Shown one piece after another: positions 28,314-36,512 of a DNA stretch of 64,000 nucleotides. Positions within the stretch are counted from its first letter, which is position 1. Every line of letters begins with the position of its first letter. Source of the stretch: ECT2AJA-110-A sp035399845 (GTDB lineage Bacteria; Planctomycetota; Phycisphaerae; UBA1845; UTPLA1). The stretch covers positions 30,505 through 94,504 of the forward strand of contig DAOPJV010000019.1 of assembly GCA_035399845.1 (NCBI GenBank). The letters are read 5' to 3'. The translations under genes and the position numbers were made by a program. The notes beneath the pieces are model-generated. The model ran no database searches, was not told where the DNA came from, and saw nothing but the letters and a program-made list of their open reading frames with translations.

Positions 28314-29620
28314 AATCGAAGAAGGAGAGAAAGGTGCGCATCGCCTACCTGTTGCGGATGTATCCTCGCTTCAGCCAGACGTTTGTCGTCAATGAGATTC
28401 TGGCGCTGCAGGCCCAGGGCGTCGATCTTCGTGTTGCCTCACTGAAACGCCCTACCGACGGCGAATTTCACGAGTCGGTCGCTCGCGTGCACGGCAAAGT
28501 CAGCTACTTTCCCGAATTCGTCCTTTCCGAGTTCGGTCGATTCCGGCAGGCGATCTGGACGCGACTCCGGCGCTCCCCCGGGACATTGCTGGGTGCGGCG
28601 TGGAAGACGCTGCGACACGCTGGCGCCACCTGGATCGACCTGTTTCAGGCGGCGTATCTTCTGCGTTGGGTGAAAAAACACGGCATCGATCACGTCCACG
28701 TTCACTTTGGAACCAACGAGGCGACTGTCGCGTGGCTGGCGCACCAGCTCGGCGGCCTCTCGTACAGCATGACACTGCATGCGTTTGATATCTTCCGGGA
28801 CAACGTCGATCGGAAACTGCTCGCCAGGAAGATCAATGATTCGCAGTTCAGTGTGACTGTGACGGAGTTCAACGCCCGGTTCCTGAAACACGAGATCCCG
28901 GGCGTTCGCCCCGAGAAGATCCGCGTCGCCTACAACGGCATCGATCTGAGCCGTTTTTCGACGATGGATACGTCACGCGAACCCGGCCTCATCTTCGCTG
29001 TCGGCCGTTTGATCGAGAAGAAGGGTTTCATCCATCTCATTCGCGCCACGGCGCGCCTGCGGGACAGCGGAGAAGAGATCCGCTGTGTCATTGCCGGAGA
29101 CGGCGCCGAGCACGAACAGCTTCGCCGGGAAATCAGACGACTGGGCCTTGAGAAGGTTGTTGAACTTGCGGGATCGATGGAGCAGGACGCCGTGGCCCGG
29201 ATGATGCGCCGGGCGAGCGTCTTTGCCCTGCCGTGTGTCGAAGCCAGGGACGGAAACGTCGATGCGCTTCCCACAGTCCTGCTCGAATCACTTGCGTCGG
29301 GATGCCCCAGCGTCAGCACGCATGTCAGCGGCGTCCCCGAGATCATCGAGGATGGTGTCAGCGGCCTGCTCGTTCCTCCGCATGACGACGAGGCGCTCGC
29401 TGGCGCGATCGCGAGAATCCTCGACGACGCAACCCTGGCCAGTCGCCTGAGTCTTGCCGGTCGCCGGCGCGCCGAAACGAGGTTTGATCTCGAAGCAAAC
29501 GCCGGGGTACTTCGACGATGGCTGCTGGCGTCCGGATCGCATTGCCGCCGGTCCACCAGCGATTCCCGCGAGACGGGAACCCATACGACCGGCGAAATCC
29601 GCGCGGGGGCCATCGTATGA
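28310..29620 (+). CDS. Glycosyltransferase family 4
   Basis: A 436-residue GT-B enzyme overlapping the previous stop by ATGA. VRIAYLLRMYPRFSQTFVVN at the start is typical of exopolysaccharide GT4 enzymes of the colanic-acid WcaL/AmsK type. The later part has VRVAYNGIDLSRF-like text (IRVAYNGIDLSRF), LIFAVGRLIEKKGFIHLIRA, and the donor motif FALPCVEARDGNVDALPTVL followed by LESLASGCP. Together with its neighbours it points to assembly of a heteropolysaccharide or glycolipid. Confidence 0.9.
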   Translation: MKSKKERKVRIAYLLRMYPRFSQTFVVNEILALQAQGVDLRVASLKRPTDGEFHESVARVHGKVSYFPEFVLSEFGRFRQAIWTRLRRSPGTLLGAAWKTLRHAGATWIDLFQAAYLLRWVKKHGIDHVHVHFGTNEATVAWLAHQLGGLSYSMTLHAFDIFRDNVDRKLLARKINDSQFSVTVTEFNARFLKHEIPGVRPEKIRVAYNGIDLSRFSTMDTSREPGLIFAVGRLIEKKGFIHLIRATARLRDSGEEIRCVIAGDGAEHEQLRREIRRLGLEKVVELAGSMEQDAVARMMRRASVFALPCVEARDGNVDALPTVLLESLASGCPSVSTHVSGVPEIIEDGVSGLLVPPHDDEALAGAIARILDDATLASRLSLAGRRRAETRFDLEANAGVLRRWLLASGSHCRRSTSDSRETGTHTTGEIRAGAIV

Positions 29621-31473
29621 TCCGATTCTCCTTCAAGACCCGTCGAGGGCGATTCGAGCTTCCGCGCGTCGCGTCTCTCTTTCGAAAGTTTGCGCCGTAT
29701 GTCCGACCGCATCGAACCAGGCTCTACGCCGCCCTTGCCGCGTCGATCCTCGCCATCGGTTTCCAGCTCCTTTCGCCGTGGCCGATCAAACTGATCTTCG
29801 ACCATGTTCTGTCGAACAAAATGTCCGGGTCAGCGCTCGGCGCCCTTATGGATCGACTCGCGTCGGGCCCCGAACAGGCGTTGGCGTGGATCTGCGCCGC
29901 CATCCTCGTCATCGCCATCCTCGAAGCCATGAGCACCCACGTTCGGGAAGTGCTGCTCGCACAGGCGGGGCAGAAGGTCATCGGAAAAATCAGACAGGAT
30001 CTCTACGCCCATCTCCAGACGCTGTCACCCTCCGTGTTTGAGCGCCGACAGACGGGAGATCTTCTGACCCGCCTGACCGGCGACATCCAGATGCTGCGAC
30101 AGATGCTGCTTGGCGCCGTCATTACCGCCCTTCAGAGCTGCCTCGTCATTGTCGCGATGCTTCTGGCCGCATTCTGGCTGAATGCAAAGCTCGCGTTGCT
30201 TTCGTTCGGCGTCATGCCACTCGTCCTCTATGCGACATGGCGAACGGCGAAGCAGATTCGCCGCGCGGCGACGAAACAGCGTGACAACGAGAGCTTTGTT
30301 GCCGCGCTGGCGCATGACACTCTCGGCGCCATGGCGATCATTCAGGCGTTCAATCGACAGCCCGTTGAACACAAGCGCTTCTCGAGAGTGAATCGAAGTA
30401 CCGTGCGGGCCGGCGTCAGGACGACCCGGCTCGAATCGAGGCTCTATCGCACGATCACTGTCGCGTCCGCGACCGGCACCTGTCTGATACTGTTCGTCGG
30501 GGTCCGTGATGTTCTCGCCGGCATCATGACGGCGGGCGATCTTCTTGTGTTCGTCGCCTACCTGCGGGCCATGCAGAAGCCACTGCGCAATCTCGCAAAG
30601 ATTGCCGGACAGACTGCAAAGGCCACCGCCTGCGGGGAACGTGTCGCCGAACTCTTCGCGCTGGAGCCGGACGTGACCAATCGGCCCGACGCGCGAGAGC
30701 TGTCTGCGGTACGAGGCCACATCCGCTTCGAGAACGTCAGCTTCGAGTACGCCGACGGCGTCCCGGCGCTCAGCGACGTTTCCATCGACGTCAGCCCGGG
30801 GCAGCGTGTTGCGATCGTCGGATACACCGGCGCCGGCAAGAGCACGCTGGCGCGTCTGCTGCTCCGATTTCACGACCCGAAGGACGGCCGCATCAGCGTG
30901 GATGGCGTTGATATTCGCCAGACTTCCCTTGAGTCCCTTCGGAAACACATCGCCTGGGTACATCAGGACACCGTGCTGTTTGGCATGACCATCCGAGAGA
31001 ATATCGCGCTGGGCCGGCCGGACGCATCGCTTGATGAGATTAAAGCTGTCGCGCATCGCGTCTGCGCAGACGAATTCATCGACACGCTGTCCGACGGATA
31101 CGACACGCCGCTGGGGCAGGACGGCACAACGCTGTCGGGCGGGCAGCGTCAGCGCCTGGCGCTGGCAAGGGCGCTGCTCCTGAGAGCCCCGATTCTCATT
31201 CTCGACGAACCGGCCACGGGGCTCGACGCTCGAACGCGCCTGCGCGTCGAGGCGGCGTGGATGTCGTCGGATCATCGCCAGTCCACACTCGTCATCTGTC
31301 ATCGCCTCGTGCACATGGAACGATTCGATCGAATCATCGTTATGCGGGCGGGTCGCGTCGCCGAATCCGGGACCCATGACGAATTGATGCAGCGCCAGGG
31401 CGAGTACGCTTCGCTGGTTCACAGCGGCCGCGATGATCTGCGGATCCGAGACGAGGGGCGAATCGCATGCTGA
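29617..31473 (+). CDS. ABC exporter, fused membrane and ATPase domains (MsbA/lipid A type)
   Basis: A 618-residue half-transporter, starting in the previous stop (ATGA at 29617). Residues 1 to about 330 form a six-helix exporter membrane domain. The ATPase domain from about 365 has Walker A GYTGAGKST at about 402, a Q-loop in WVHQDTVLF, signature LSGGQRQRLALARAL at about 507, Walker B ILILDEP at about 527 and switch His in VICHRL. It should work as a homodimer. In this context it is a candidate flippase or exporter for the glycoconjugate made by the three glycosyltransferases. Confidence 0.92.
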   Translation: MIRFSFKTRRGRFELPRVASLFRKFAPYVRPHRTRLYAALAASILAIGFQLLSPWPIKLIFDHVLSNKMSGSALGALMDRLASGPEQALAWICAAILVIAILEAMSTHVREVLLAQAGQKVIGKIRQDLYAHLQTLSPSVFERRQTGDLLTRLTGDIQMLRQMLLGAVITALQSCLVIVAMLLAAFWLNAKLALLSFGVMPLVLYATWRTAKQIRRAATKQRDNESFVAALAHDTLGAMAIIQAFNRQPVEHKRFSRVNRSTVRAGVRTTRLESRLYRTITVASATGTCLILFVGVRDVLAGIMTAGDLLVFVAYLRAMQKPLRNLAKIAGQTAKATACGERVAELFALEPDVTNRPDARELSAVRGHIRFENVSFEYADGVPALSDVSIDVSPGQRVAIVGYTGAGKSTLARLLLRFHDPKDGRISVDGVDIRQTSLESLRKHIAWVHQDTVLFGMTIRENIALGRPDASLDEIKAVAHRVCADEFIDTLSDGYDTPLGQDGTTLSGGQRQRLALARALLLRAPILILDEPATGLDARTRLRVEAAWMSSDHRQSTLVICHRLVHMERFDRIIVMRAGRVAESGTHDELMQRQGEYASLVHSGRDDLRIRDEGRIAC

Positions 31474-32846
31474 AACACACGCCCGACATACCGACGGACG
31501 ACTCTCTGGGTGATCTCGCCGTTGCGTTCGCTCCCGACGCCATCCTGGAGGCGTGTCGACGCGATCTCAATCGTGTTCCTGTCGGGGAGCGCGACGGATG
31601 GAGTGAATGTCGTTTCCTTGAGGCGTTCTATCACCCGCGACGATACTTCAGGGCCGCCTATGCGCTGCTTTCCGATCCCTCGACGCCCGTGAATCGATAC
31701 TGGCCGGAGGCGACAATCATCTACGCGCATGCGCGGCCGAGAGCGACGATGTCGGCCCGCGGTCAACTGATCACGGTCCGCGGCCTTGACGTCGAGGCCT
31801 ACGCGTTTCCGAACGATCGGCGACTGCGATCTGTCCGCAGGTTCCAGGGCCGCGAGTCAGCGGTCGAGACGTGGCAGCGCTGGCTCGCGGCCTCAGGCGA
31901 CGCATTCCGAATTGCGCCGGACACACTGCGGCGCGTGATGATCCGCTACGTGCCGGAGAAACGATGGGTGCTTCGACTCCGCTGCCGCGGCCTGGAGGGC
32001 GACGGCGCCAACGGAAAAAGGAGCATCGCCGTTCGATGCGCAACAATCCCCCAATGTCGCGAAGTCGTCCGCCGACATCGGATCGTTTCCGCATGCGCCG
32101 CGAAGTCAGGCGTTCGCGTCCCGGCGCTGTCGGGATACGATGAATCCCTCGGGATCATGGCGACGGAGTGGATACGCGGCGATGATCTCGCGACACGGCT
32201 CTCAACGAATCACTCAACGGACCTGATTTCCGCCGTCGCCGCCGCCACGAGCCGATTTCACGACCTGCCGGCGCCGCTGGCGACAGTGAACACATGGCGC
32301 GCGGGGCGCGACGTCATCGAATCATCCTGCTCAGACCTCGGAATCGCGCTCCCGGAATTCCGGTCAGCGCTGGACGCAATCCAACAGGTTGCGCGGGAGG
32401 CCCCGGCCGATTCCGAATACGGCGAAGACGTGCTGCTGCATGACGATCTTCATCCGTGGCAGTTTCGTGTCAAAGGCGCCGACACCGCAATTCTCGACCT
32501 TGATCGCGCATGTCGCGGATCCGCCGCCGCGGACGTCGCCAACTTTGTGATTCAGCTGGAATGCCTTGGCGAGCGTTCGGACTCCGACCTGAGCGTGGAT
32601 TCAGCGCGGACGCTGGCAAAGCGCTTTCTTCACGCCTACGAGATCGAGAGCGGTCGCGCGTTCGACGACGCCGAGCTCCGATTCCACAGTGTTGTCGCCT
32701 TACTGAAGCTGGCAAATGGCATGATGCGACATATCCGCCCGGATTGGCGATCACTCGCCGGCCATTGCATCCGGCGCGCGTCTGAACTTCTCGTTTCGCC
32801 CGGGCAGAGCGTGCTCACGGGCGGGCCAAAGGGAGCGTCGTTATGA
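31467..32846 (+). CDS. APH-fold phosphotransferase
   Basis: A 459-residue cytosolic protein overlapping the ABC gene by seven bases. The C-terminal half carries the aminoglycoside-phosphotransferase/choline-kinase catalytic loop LLHDDLHPWQF followed by the metal-binding AILDLDRACRG. An upstream RRVMIRYVPEKRWVLRLR strand could supply the nucleotide-binding lysine or arginine. It presumably phosphorylates a small molecule or sugar; resistance to an antibiotic is not implied by this operon. A second, divergent protein of the same type lies at 34181, so the pathway may include two phosphorylations. Confidence 0.75.
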   Translation: MLKHTPDIPTDDSLGDLAVAFAPDAILEACRRDLNRVPVGERDGWSECRFLEAFYHPRRYFRAAYALLSDPSTPVNRYWPEATIIYAHARPRATMSARGQLITVRGLDVEAYAFPNDRRLRSVRRFQGRESAVETWQRWLAASGDAFRIAPDTLRRVMIRYVPEKRWVLRLRCRGLEGDGANGKRSIAVRCATIPQCREVVRRHRIVSACAAKSGVRVPALSGYDESLGIMATEWIRGDDLATRLSTNHSTDLISAVAAATSRFHDLPAPLATVNTWRAGRDVIESSCSDLGIALPEFRSALDAIQQVAREAPADSEYGEDVLLHDDLHPWQFRVKGADTAILDLDRACRGSAAADVANFVIQLECLGERSDSDLSVDSARTLAKRFLHAYEIESGRAFDDAELRFHSVVALLKLANGMMRHIRPDWRSLAGHCIRRASELLVSPGQSVLTGGPKGASL

Positions 32847-33517
32847 GAAACCACATCCGATACGCATTTACGCTGATCGAATTACTGATCGTGATCTCCA
32901 TCATCATGATCCTGATCGCGATCCTGCTTCCGGCCCTCAGCGGGTCAAGGAAAGAGGCGTCGAAGACGCAATGCCTGACGCGCATCCGCGAGGTCTATGT
33001 CGCGCACGCCGAGTACCTTCACAATGAACCGTCGCTTCCTCCGATGAACAACGACGAGGACGACGGGACCTGGCAGTACAACTACCTGATCTGGGATGGC
33101 GTGGACTTCGACAACAACTTCGGCCCGATTATCCGCTTCAGCGGAATGGCGGACGATCCGACGCCGTTCTTCTGCCCGGTTCAGCGCGATCCGTTTCACT
33201 CGATCAGGACTGCGGAAAACCCGTGGCCGGTTCACGAGGGGTTTGACACGCGGGCCGGATACAGTCGGCGCTATCACGTCTCGGGCAGGAGTCTGTCACA
33301 GATGAAGACCATCGCGCTATTCTCGGATGTGATTCACTACCCCGATGTCGTCGAGCAGGCGCACGTGACCGGCGTCAATGTTGCCTATTCCGACGGACAC
33401 GCAAAGTGGGTCCCGGACCCCGGGATCCTGACAAACAACGAACTCGCGCGGCCTTTCTCGCTCATGGACAACGCAATCATCGAAGACCTGTGGGACGCGC
33501 TGGACGAAAGGATGTGA
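32843..33517 (+). CDS. Prepilin-type protein with N-terminal cleavage/methylation motif
   Basis: A 224-residue protein, with GGGAG before the ATG and a 4-base overlap with the previous gene. The N-terminus AFTLIELLIVISIIMILIAI is a type IV pilin/pseudopilin signal with Glu at +5; the residue before Phe is Ala instead of the usual Gly, which may weaken processing. The body is short, and near the C-terminus VNVAYSDGHAKWVPDP resembles the H-x9-DG signature of planctomycete DUF1559-type prepilin proteins. It is probably an inner-membrane or extracellular filament-related protein. Its place inside a glycan operon is unexpected. Confidence 0.85.
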   Translation: MRNHIRYAFTLIELLIVISIIMILIAILLPALSGSRKEASKTQCLTRIREVYVAHAEYLHNEPSLPPMNNDEDDGTWQYNYLIWDGVDFDNNFGPIIRFSGMADDPTPFFCPVQRDPFHSIRTAENPWPVHEGFDTRAGYSRRYHVSGRSLSQMKTIALFSDVIHYPDVVEQAHVTGVNVAYSDGHAKWVPDPGILTNNELARPFSLMDNAIIEDLWDALDERM

Positions 33518-33521
33518 CGTC

Positions 33522-34184
33522 ATGAATGCTGATCAACGTCATCTGATCACCCGCATTGCCGTCGCCGTCACGTTGTTCGCGGGTTCCGGCGGATACCTTG
33601 CCTGGGCGCTGATGGCCGACAGGTCGCCGGATCGTAACGGCGCGCGACCACGCAACGTCGAAGTCAAGCGGGCGATGAACGGGCACACAGTCAAGTTCGA
33701 GCCGGATGGAAAACTCACCTATGCCGGGATCCGCGCGCCCTACGAGCACGAACTCTTCTATGAAGAAGCAAAACGGCGAAACGACGAGCTCGTCAGGGGC
33801 AGGGAACTTCGCCTTCGGTTTGACGGCGATCCGCCCGCCCGGGACGACCGGATCATCGCATGGGCGTTTATCGACGACGTTCTCGTGAACGAGCAACTCG
33901 TGCGCGAAGGGCTGGCCTACGTTCGCCTGACACCTGCGCAGCAACGATACGGCATGCGGCTCCTCGACGCTCAGGCCGAGGCGCGTTCGGAACTGCGAGG
34001 CGTCTGGGGCAGCCGACCGGCCAGCGACGCAACGACCTATCCCGCCGATCCCAAGTACGGCAACTTTCATCGCCCGGATTGCGACGAAGTCGCGAAGATC
34101 GACGCAACAAGAAGAGTGGACCTGGAATCCGCGAACGAAGCCCTCAAGCGCGGGCTGGCTCCGTGCAGTCGGTGCCAGCCATGA
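33522..34184 (+). CDS. Membrane-anchored SNase-like protein with C-terminal Cys motif
   Basis: A 220-residue protein. A membrane helix lies at about residues 10-30. Residues 45-165 resemble a staphylococcal-nuclease (OB-fold) domain: YAGIRAPYE corresponds to the G-I-D-x-P-E strand, and DRIIAWAFIDDVLVNEQLVR with EGLAYV to the D-G-R-x-L-A-Y-V-Y ... N-E-x-L-V-x-x-G-x-A-x-V region. The usual Arg and Glu catalytic positions are not all obvious, so activity is uncertain. The C-terminal NFHRPDCDEVAKI ... LAPCSRCQP is a His/Cys element of the type often attached to secreted SNase domains. AAGGA is nine bases before the ATG. Confidence 0.75.
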   Translation: MNADQRHLITRIAVAVTLFAGSGGYLAWALMADRSPDRNGARPRNVEVKRAMNGHTVKFEPDGKLTYAGIRAPYEHELFYEEAKRRNDELVRGRELRLRFDGDPPARDDRIIAWAFIDDVLVNEQLVREGLAYVRLTPAQQRYGMRLLDAQAEARSELRGVWGSRPASDATTYPADPKYGNFHRPDCDEVAKIDATRRVDLESANEALKRGLAPCSRCQP

Positions 34185-35530
34185 AACCAGGACTGTCATT
34201 GAGCGAGACCGGAAGCGGAGCGGCGCTGCATGCAATGGCCGTGCTTGATGTCGAACGAATTCGCGACCTGCTCAGGGATCGCGTTGACTTCGGCGCGGGA
34301 GTTCAGCTCACACATGTGGCGCTCGAGCGTCTCTGGGTCGGTCGTCGGAATCGAATCACCCTCGAGTACGTCCTCCATCTTGATGTGGACGGACGGCCGG
34401 TTCAGCAACTGTTGCAGGCCGGGTTCGATGAGGCCATTGTCGGGCGAGCGTCTGAAGGCGAAGCGATCCGCGGCGCGAAGTGGATTCAGAATCTGTGCCT
34501 CCGGCTGCCTGAAATGAACCTGACGTTCGTGTCGCCCGACTGTGACATCACGCTGACGTCGATGGACGCCGTCGTCAGCGGCCTTGCCGACGCCCTGGAC
34601 GGCCAGCCCGCCGCCATGGACATTCAGCGATGCGTGCGATCGACTGATTTTGACCTCGTGTCCTATCGCGCGAACAAGCGACATGTCCTTCGCTCGATGT
34701 CCGCCGGGCCGCAGCGCCGAACGATATTTGTCAAGACGGTGCGCCGCCCCGTCGCCAGGGACTCGTTCGTCGCCTGGCATCGCATCGCGCGATGGCTGTC
34801 AGGGCGGTCGAATGGACGATTCGGTTTGCCGAGAATTACCGTGGTCGATCCCGAACACCGCTGGTATGTCATCGAAGGTAAGGAGGAAGGCGCAAGGACA
34901 TTCGGCTACGATCGGCGGGATTTTCATGAGGCGGCGCGGCTTCTGGCGTCGCTGCATTCGGCGCCGATTCGAACGGGCAAATCGCATGACGCCTTTGACG
35001 AACTGGCGATCCTGGACAGATGGGCCGTCGCCATGCGCGATCTGAGCCGGGACCACGTGTCCGAGCTGCTCACGTTGCGTGAGCGCCTCGACGTGGCTGT
35101 CCGGCGACTGGAACCCGCGTCCGCCGTCTTGCTGCATCGTGACTTTTACGCCTCTCAGCTGATCGCTGAGGGGGAACGTACCTGGCTTCTGGACTACGAC
35201 ACGTTCGCCGCCGGCGACGCGGAGGTCGATGTTGCAACTTACGCGGCACACCTGATTCTTGACCGAATCATGGAGGCCGAGCCCCAATCATCATTGGACG
35301 ACGACGTGTCCGTCTTTCTCGACGCCTATCGCTCCTGTGGAGGAACCGTTTCTCCTGCACGCCTCAACCTCTATCTCGCGTCAGCCGTTGGCCGAATGGC
35401 CGCGATCCACGGTCAGCGAGGGCTTCCGCCGCCGAAGGAGCGGTTACTTTGGAATCAGGCATTGCATTACGCTGAAGCGGCCGCCACATCACAAGGTCAA
35501 TTCACTGTCCAGCTTCGACAGGTCGTTTGA
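34181..35530 (+). CDS. APH-fold phosphotransferase, second copy
   Basis: A 449-residue protein starting in the previous stop (ATGA at 34181). The catalytic loop is VLLHRDFYASQLI and the metal-binding segment WLLDYDTFAAGDAEVDVATY; RTIFVKTVRR may hold the ATP-binding lysine. Its layout matches the protein at 31467 but overall similarity is low, so this is a second family member and not a recent duplicate. It is the last gene of the operon. The substrate is unknown; a sugar or amino-alcohol component of the exported glycan is a reasonable guess. Confidence 0.72.
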   Translation: MKPGLSLSETGSGAALHAMAVLDVERIRDLLRDRVDFGAGVQLTHVALERLWVGRRNRITLEYVLHLDVDGRPVQQLLQAGFDEAIVGRASEGEAIRGAKWIQNLCLRLPEMNLTFVSPDCDITLTSMDAVVSGLADALDGQPAAMDIQRCVRSTDFDLVSYRANKRHVLRSMSAGPQRRTIFVKTVRRPVARDSFVAWHRIARWLSGRSNGRFGLPRITVVDPEHRWYVIEGKEEGARTFGYDRRDFHEAARLLASLHSAPIRTGKSHDAFDELAILDRWAVAMRDLSRDHVSELLTLRERLDVAVRRLEPASAVLLHRDFYASQLIAEGERTWLLDYDTFAAGDAEVDVATYAAHLILDRIMEAEPQSSLDDDVSVFLDAYRSCGGTVSPARLNLYLASAVGRMAAIHGQRGLPPPKERLLWNQALHYAEAAATSQGQFTVQLRQVV

Positions 35531-35951
35531 GCGGTCCGCTCGGAAACATCCGATCATGGGCGACATCAACCATCCGACCGAACACCGACGCCCGCGCCGC
35601 GGGGACGGCCGCAATCGCCTCCGCTTTACCCGGAGCCGTCGCTCGGCGGGCGTGGGTCGATGGGGACCTCCATGTTGACCCTTTGATCCGCTGAACCTCG
35701 GTCTCATCATCGAATTGAACTCCATCGGCGCCTGGTGGCTTTTGCGCCTCACCAGGCGGCGTTTTCCGGCTCCGTCGAGGCGCCCCGGGGCCGACTGGGG
35801 GCGCATTCCCCCCGCTTTCGCCCCATCTCCCCGAAAAAAACCTGAAATCCGTGGCCCGGCCTGTCCGCGATTCACGTGATCCGATGGGGGCGACTGTTTC
35901 GAGACGCACCCTGGACATCGGGAACCCGAATCAAACGAACGGGAGTTTGTC
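35531..35951. other. Intergenic region before the secretome island
   Basis: About 420 bases with no credible gene. GAAAAAAACCTGAAATCC around 35833 resembles GAAAAAACCTGTAACCC around 18385 upstream of the first sigma gene, so a shared promoter element is possible. No hairpin terminator with a T-tract was found. Confidence 0.35.
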
Positions 35952-36374
35952 ATGAAACGCAGGCGGATCCACTACATCGCACTACTCGCCATGACCCTCG
36001 CGCCGGCCGCGCTCACGGCCCAGTACGAAGTCACATCGCACACTGTCGACTGCGGAGGCGGTCAAAGTGTGGGTGGAAGCTTTGAACTTGAGGGCGCCAT
36101 CGGGCAGCACGACGCCGGTCCCGCCGAGGGCATGACCGGCGGAGGCTACGCGCTCGCTGGCGGGTTCTGGGGGCCGTCGACCGTCAATTGCGCCTGCCTC
36201 GGCGACATGAATGGCGACGGCGCCCGCAACGCCTCGGACATTCAGCAGTTTGTTGACTGCATCCTCAACGGGGGCGCGTGCAGCTGTGCGGACGTGAACG
36301 GGATCAGCGGCATCGGCGAAGACGACATCCCGGCGTTCGTGGCGAGCCTGCTCGCCGGCGACGCCTGCCCGTAA
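35952..36374 (+). CDS. Small secreted protein with dockerin-like C-terminus
   Basis: A 140-residue protein. Signal peptide MKRRRIHYIALLAMTLAPAA with GGGAG seven bases upstream. The mature N-terminal half is a Gly-rich beta module (VDCGGGQSVGGSFELEGAIG, then QHDAGP and YALAGGFWG). The second half is a dockerin-like pair, GDMNGDGARNASDIQQFVDC and DVNGISGIGEDDIPAFVASL, with four Cys. A paralogue lies at 41475-41903 on the other strand. It is probably an exported, calcium-binding structural or anchoring subunit; no enzyme motif. Confidence 0.85.
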   Translation: MKRRRIHYIALLAMTLAPAALTAQYEVTSHTVDCGGGQSVGGSFELEGAIGQHDAGPAEGMTGGGYALAGGFWGPSTVNCACLGDMNGDGARNASDIQQFVDCILNGGACSCADVNGISGIGEDDIPAFVASLLAGDACP

Positions 36375-36512
36375 ACAAGCCTGACATTGAAACGCGACGC
36401 GTCAGCACTTGCATCACTCGATGCAACGTCGCCTGACACCAGAAACGCAAGGTCCGCCTCGCCGCATTCTCGCGCGGGGGCCAACAGGAAATCAGACAGG
36501 AAGGAACACTCG

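Noticed and set aside
30025..31422. 465-codon minus-strand open frame opposite the ABC exporter
   Set aside because: The plus strand carries Walker A, signature and Walker B motifs in an overlapping operon; the antisense frame has none.
31467..35530. Aminoglycoside resistance from the two APH-fold proteins
   Set aside because: Their length, divergence and place in a glycan operon argue for a biosynthetic role; the fold alone does not indicate resistance.
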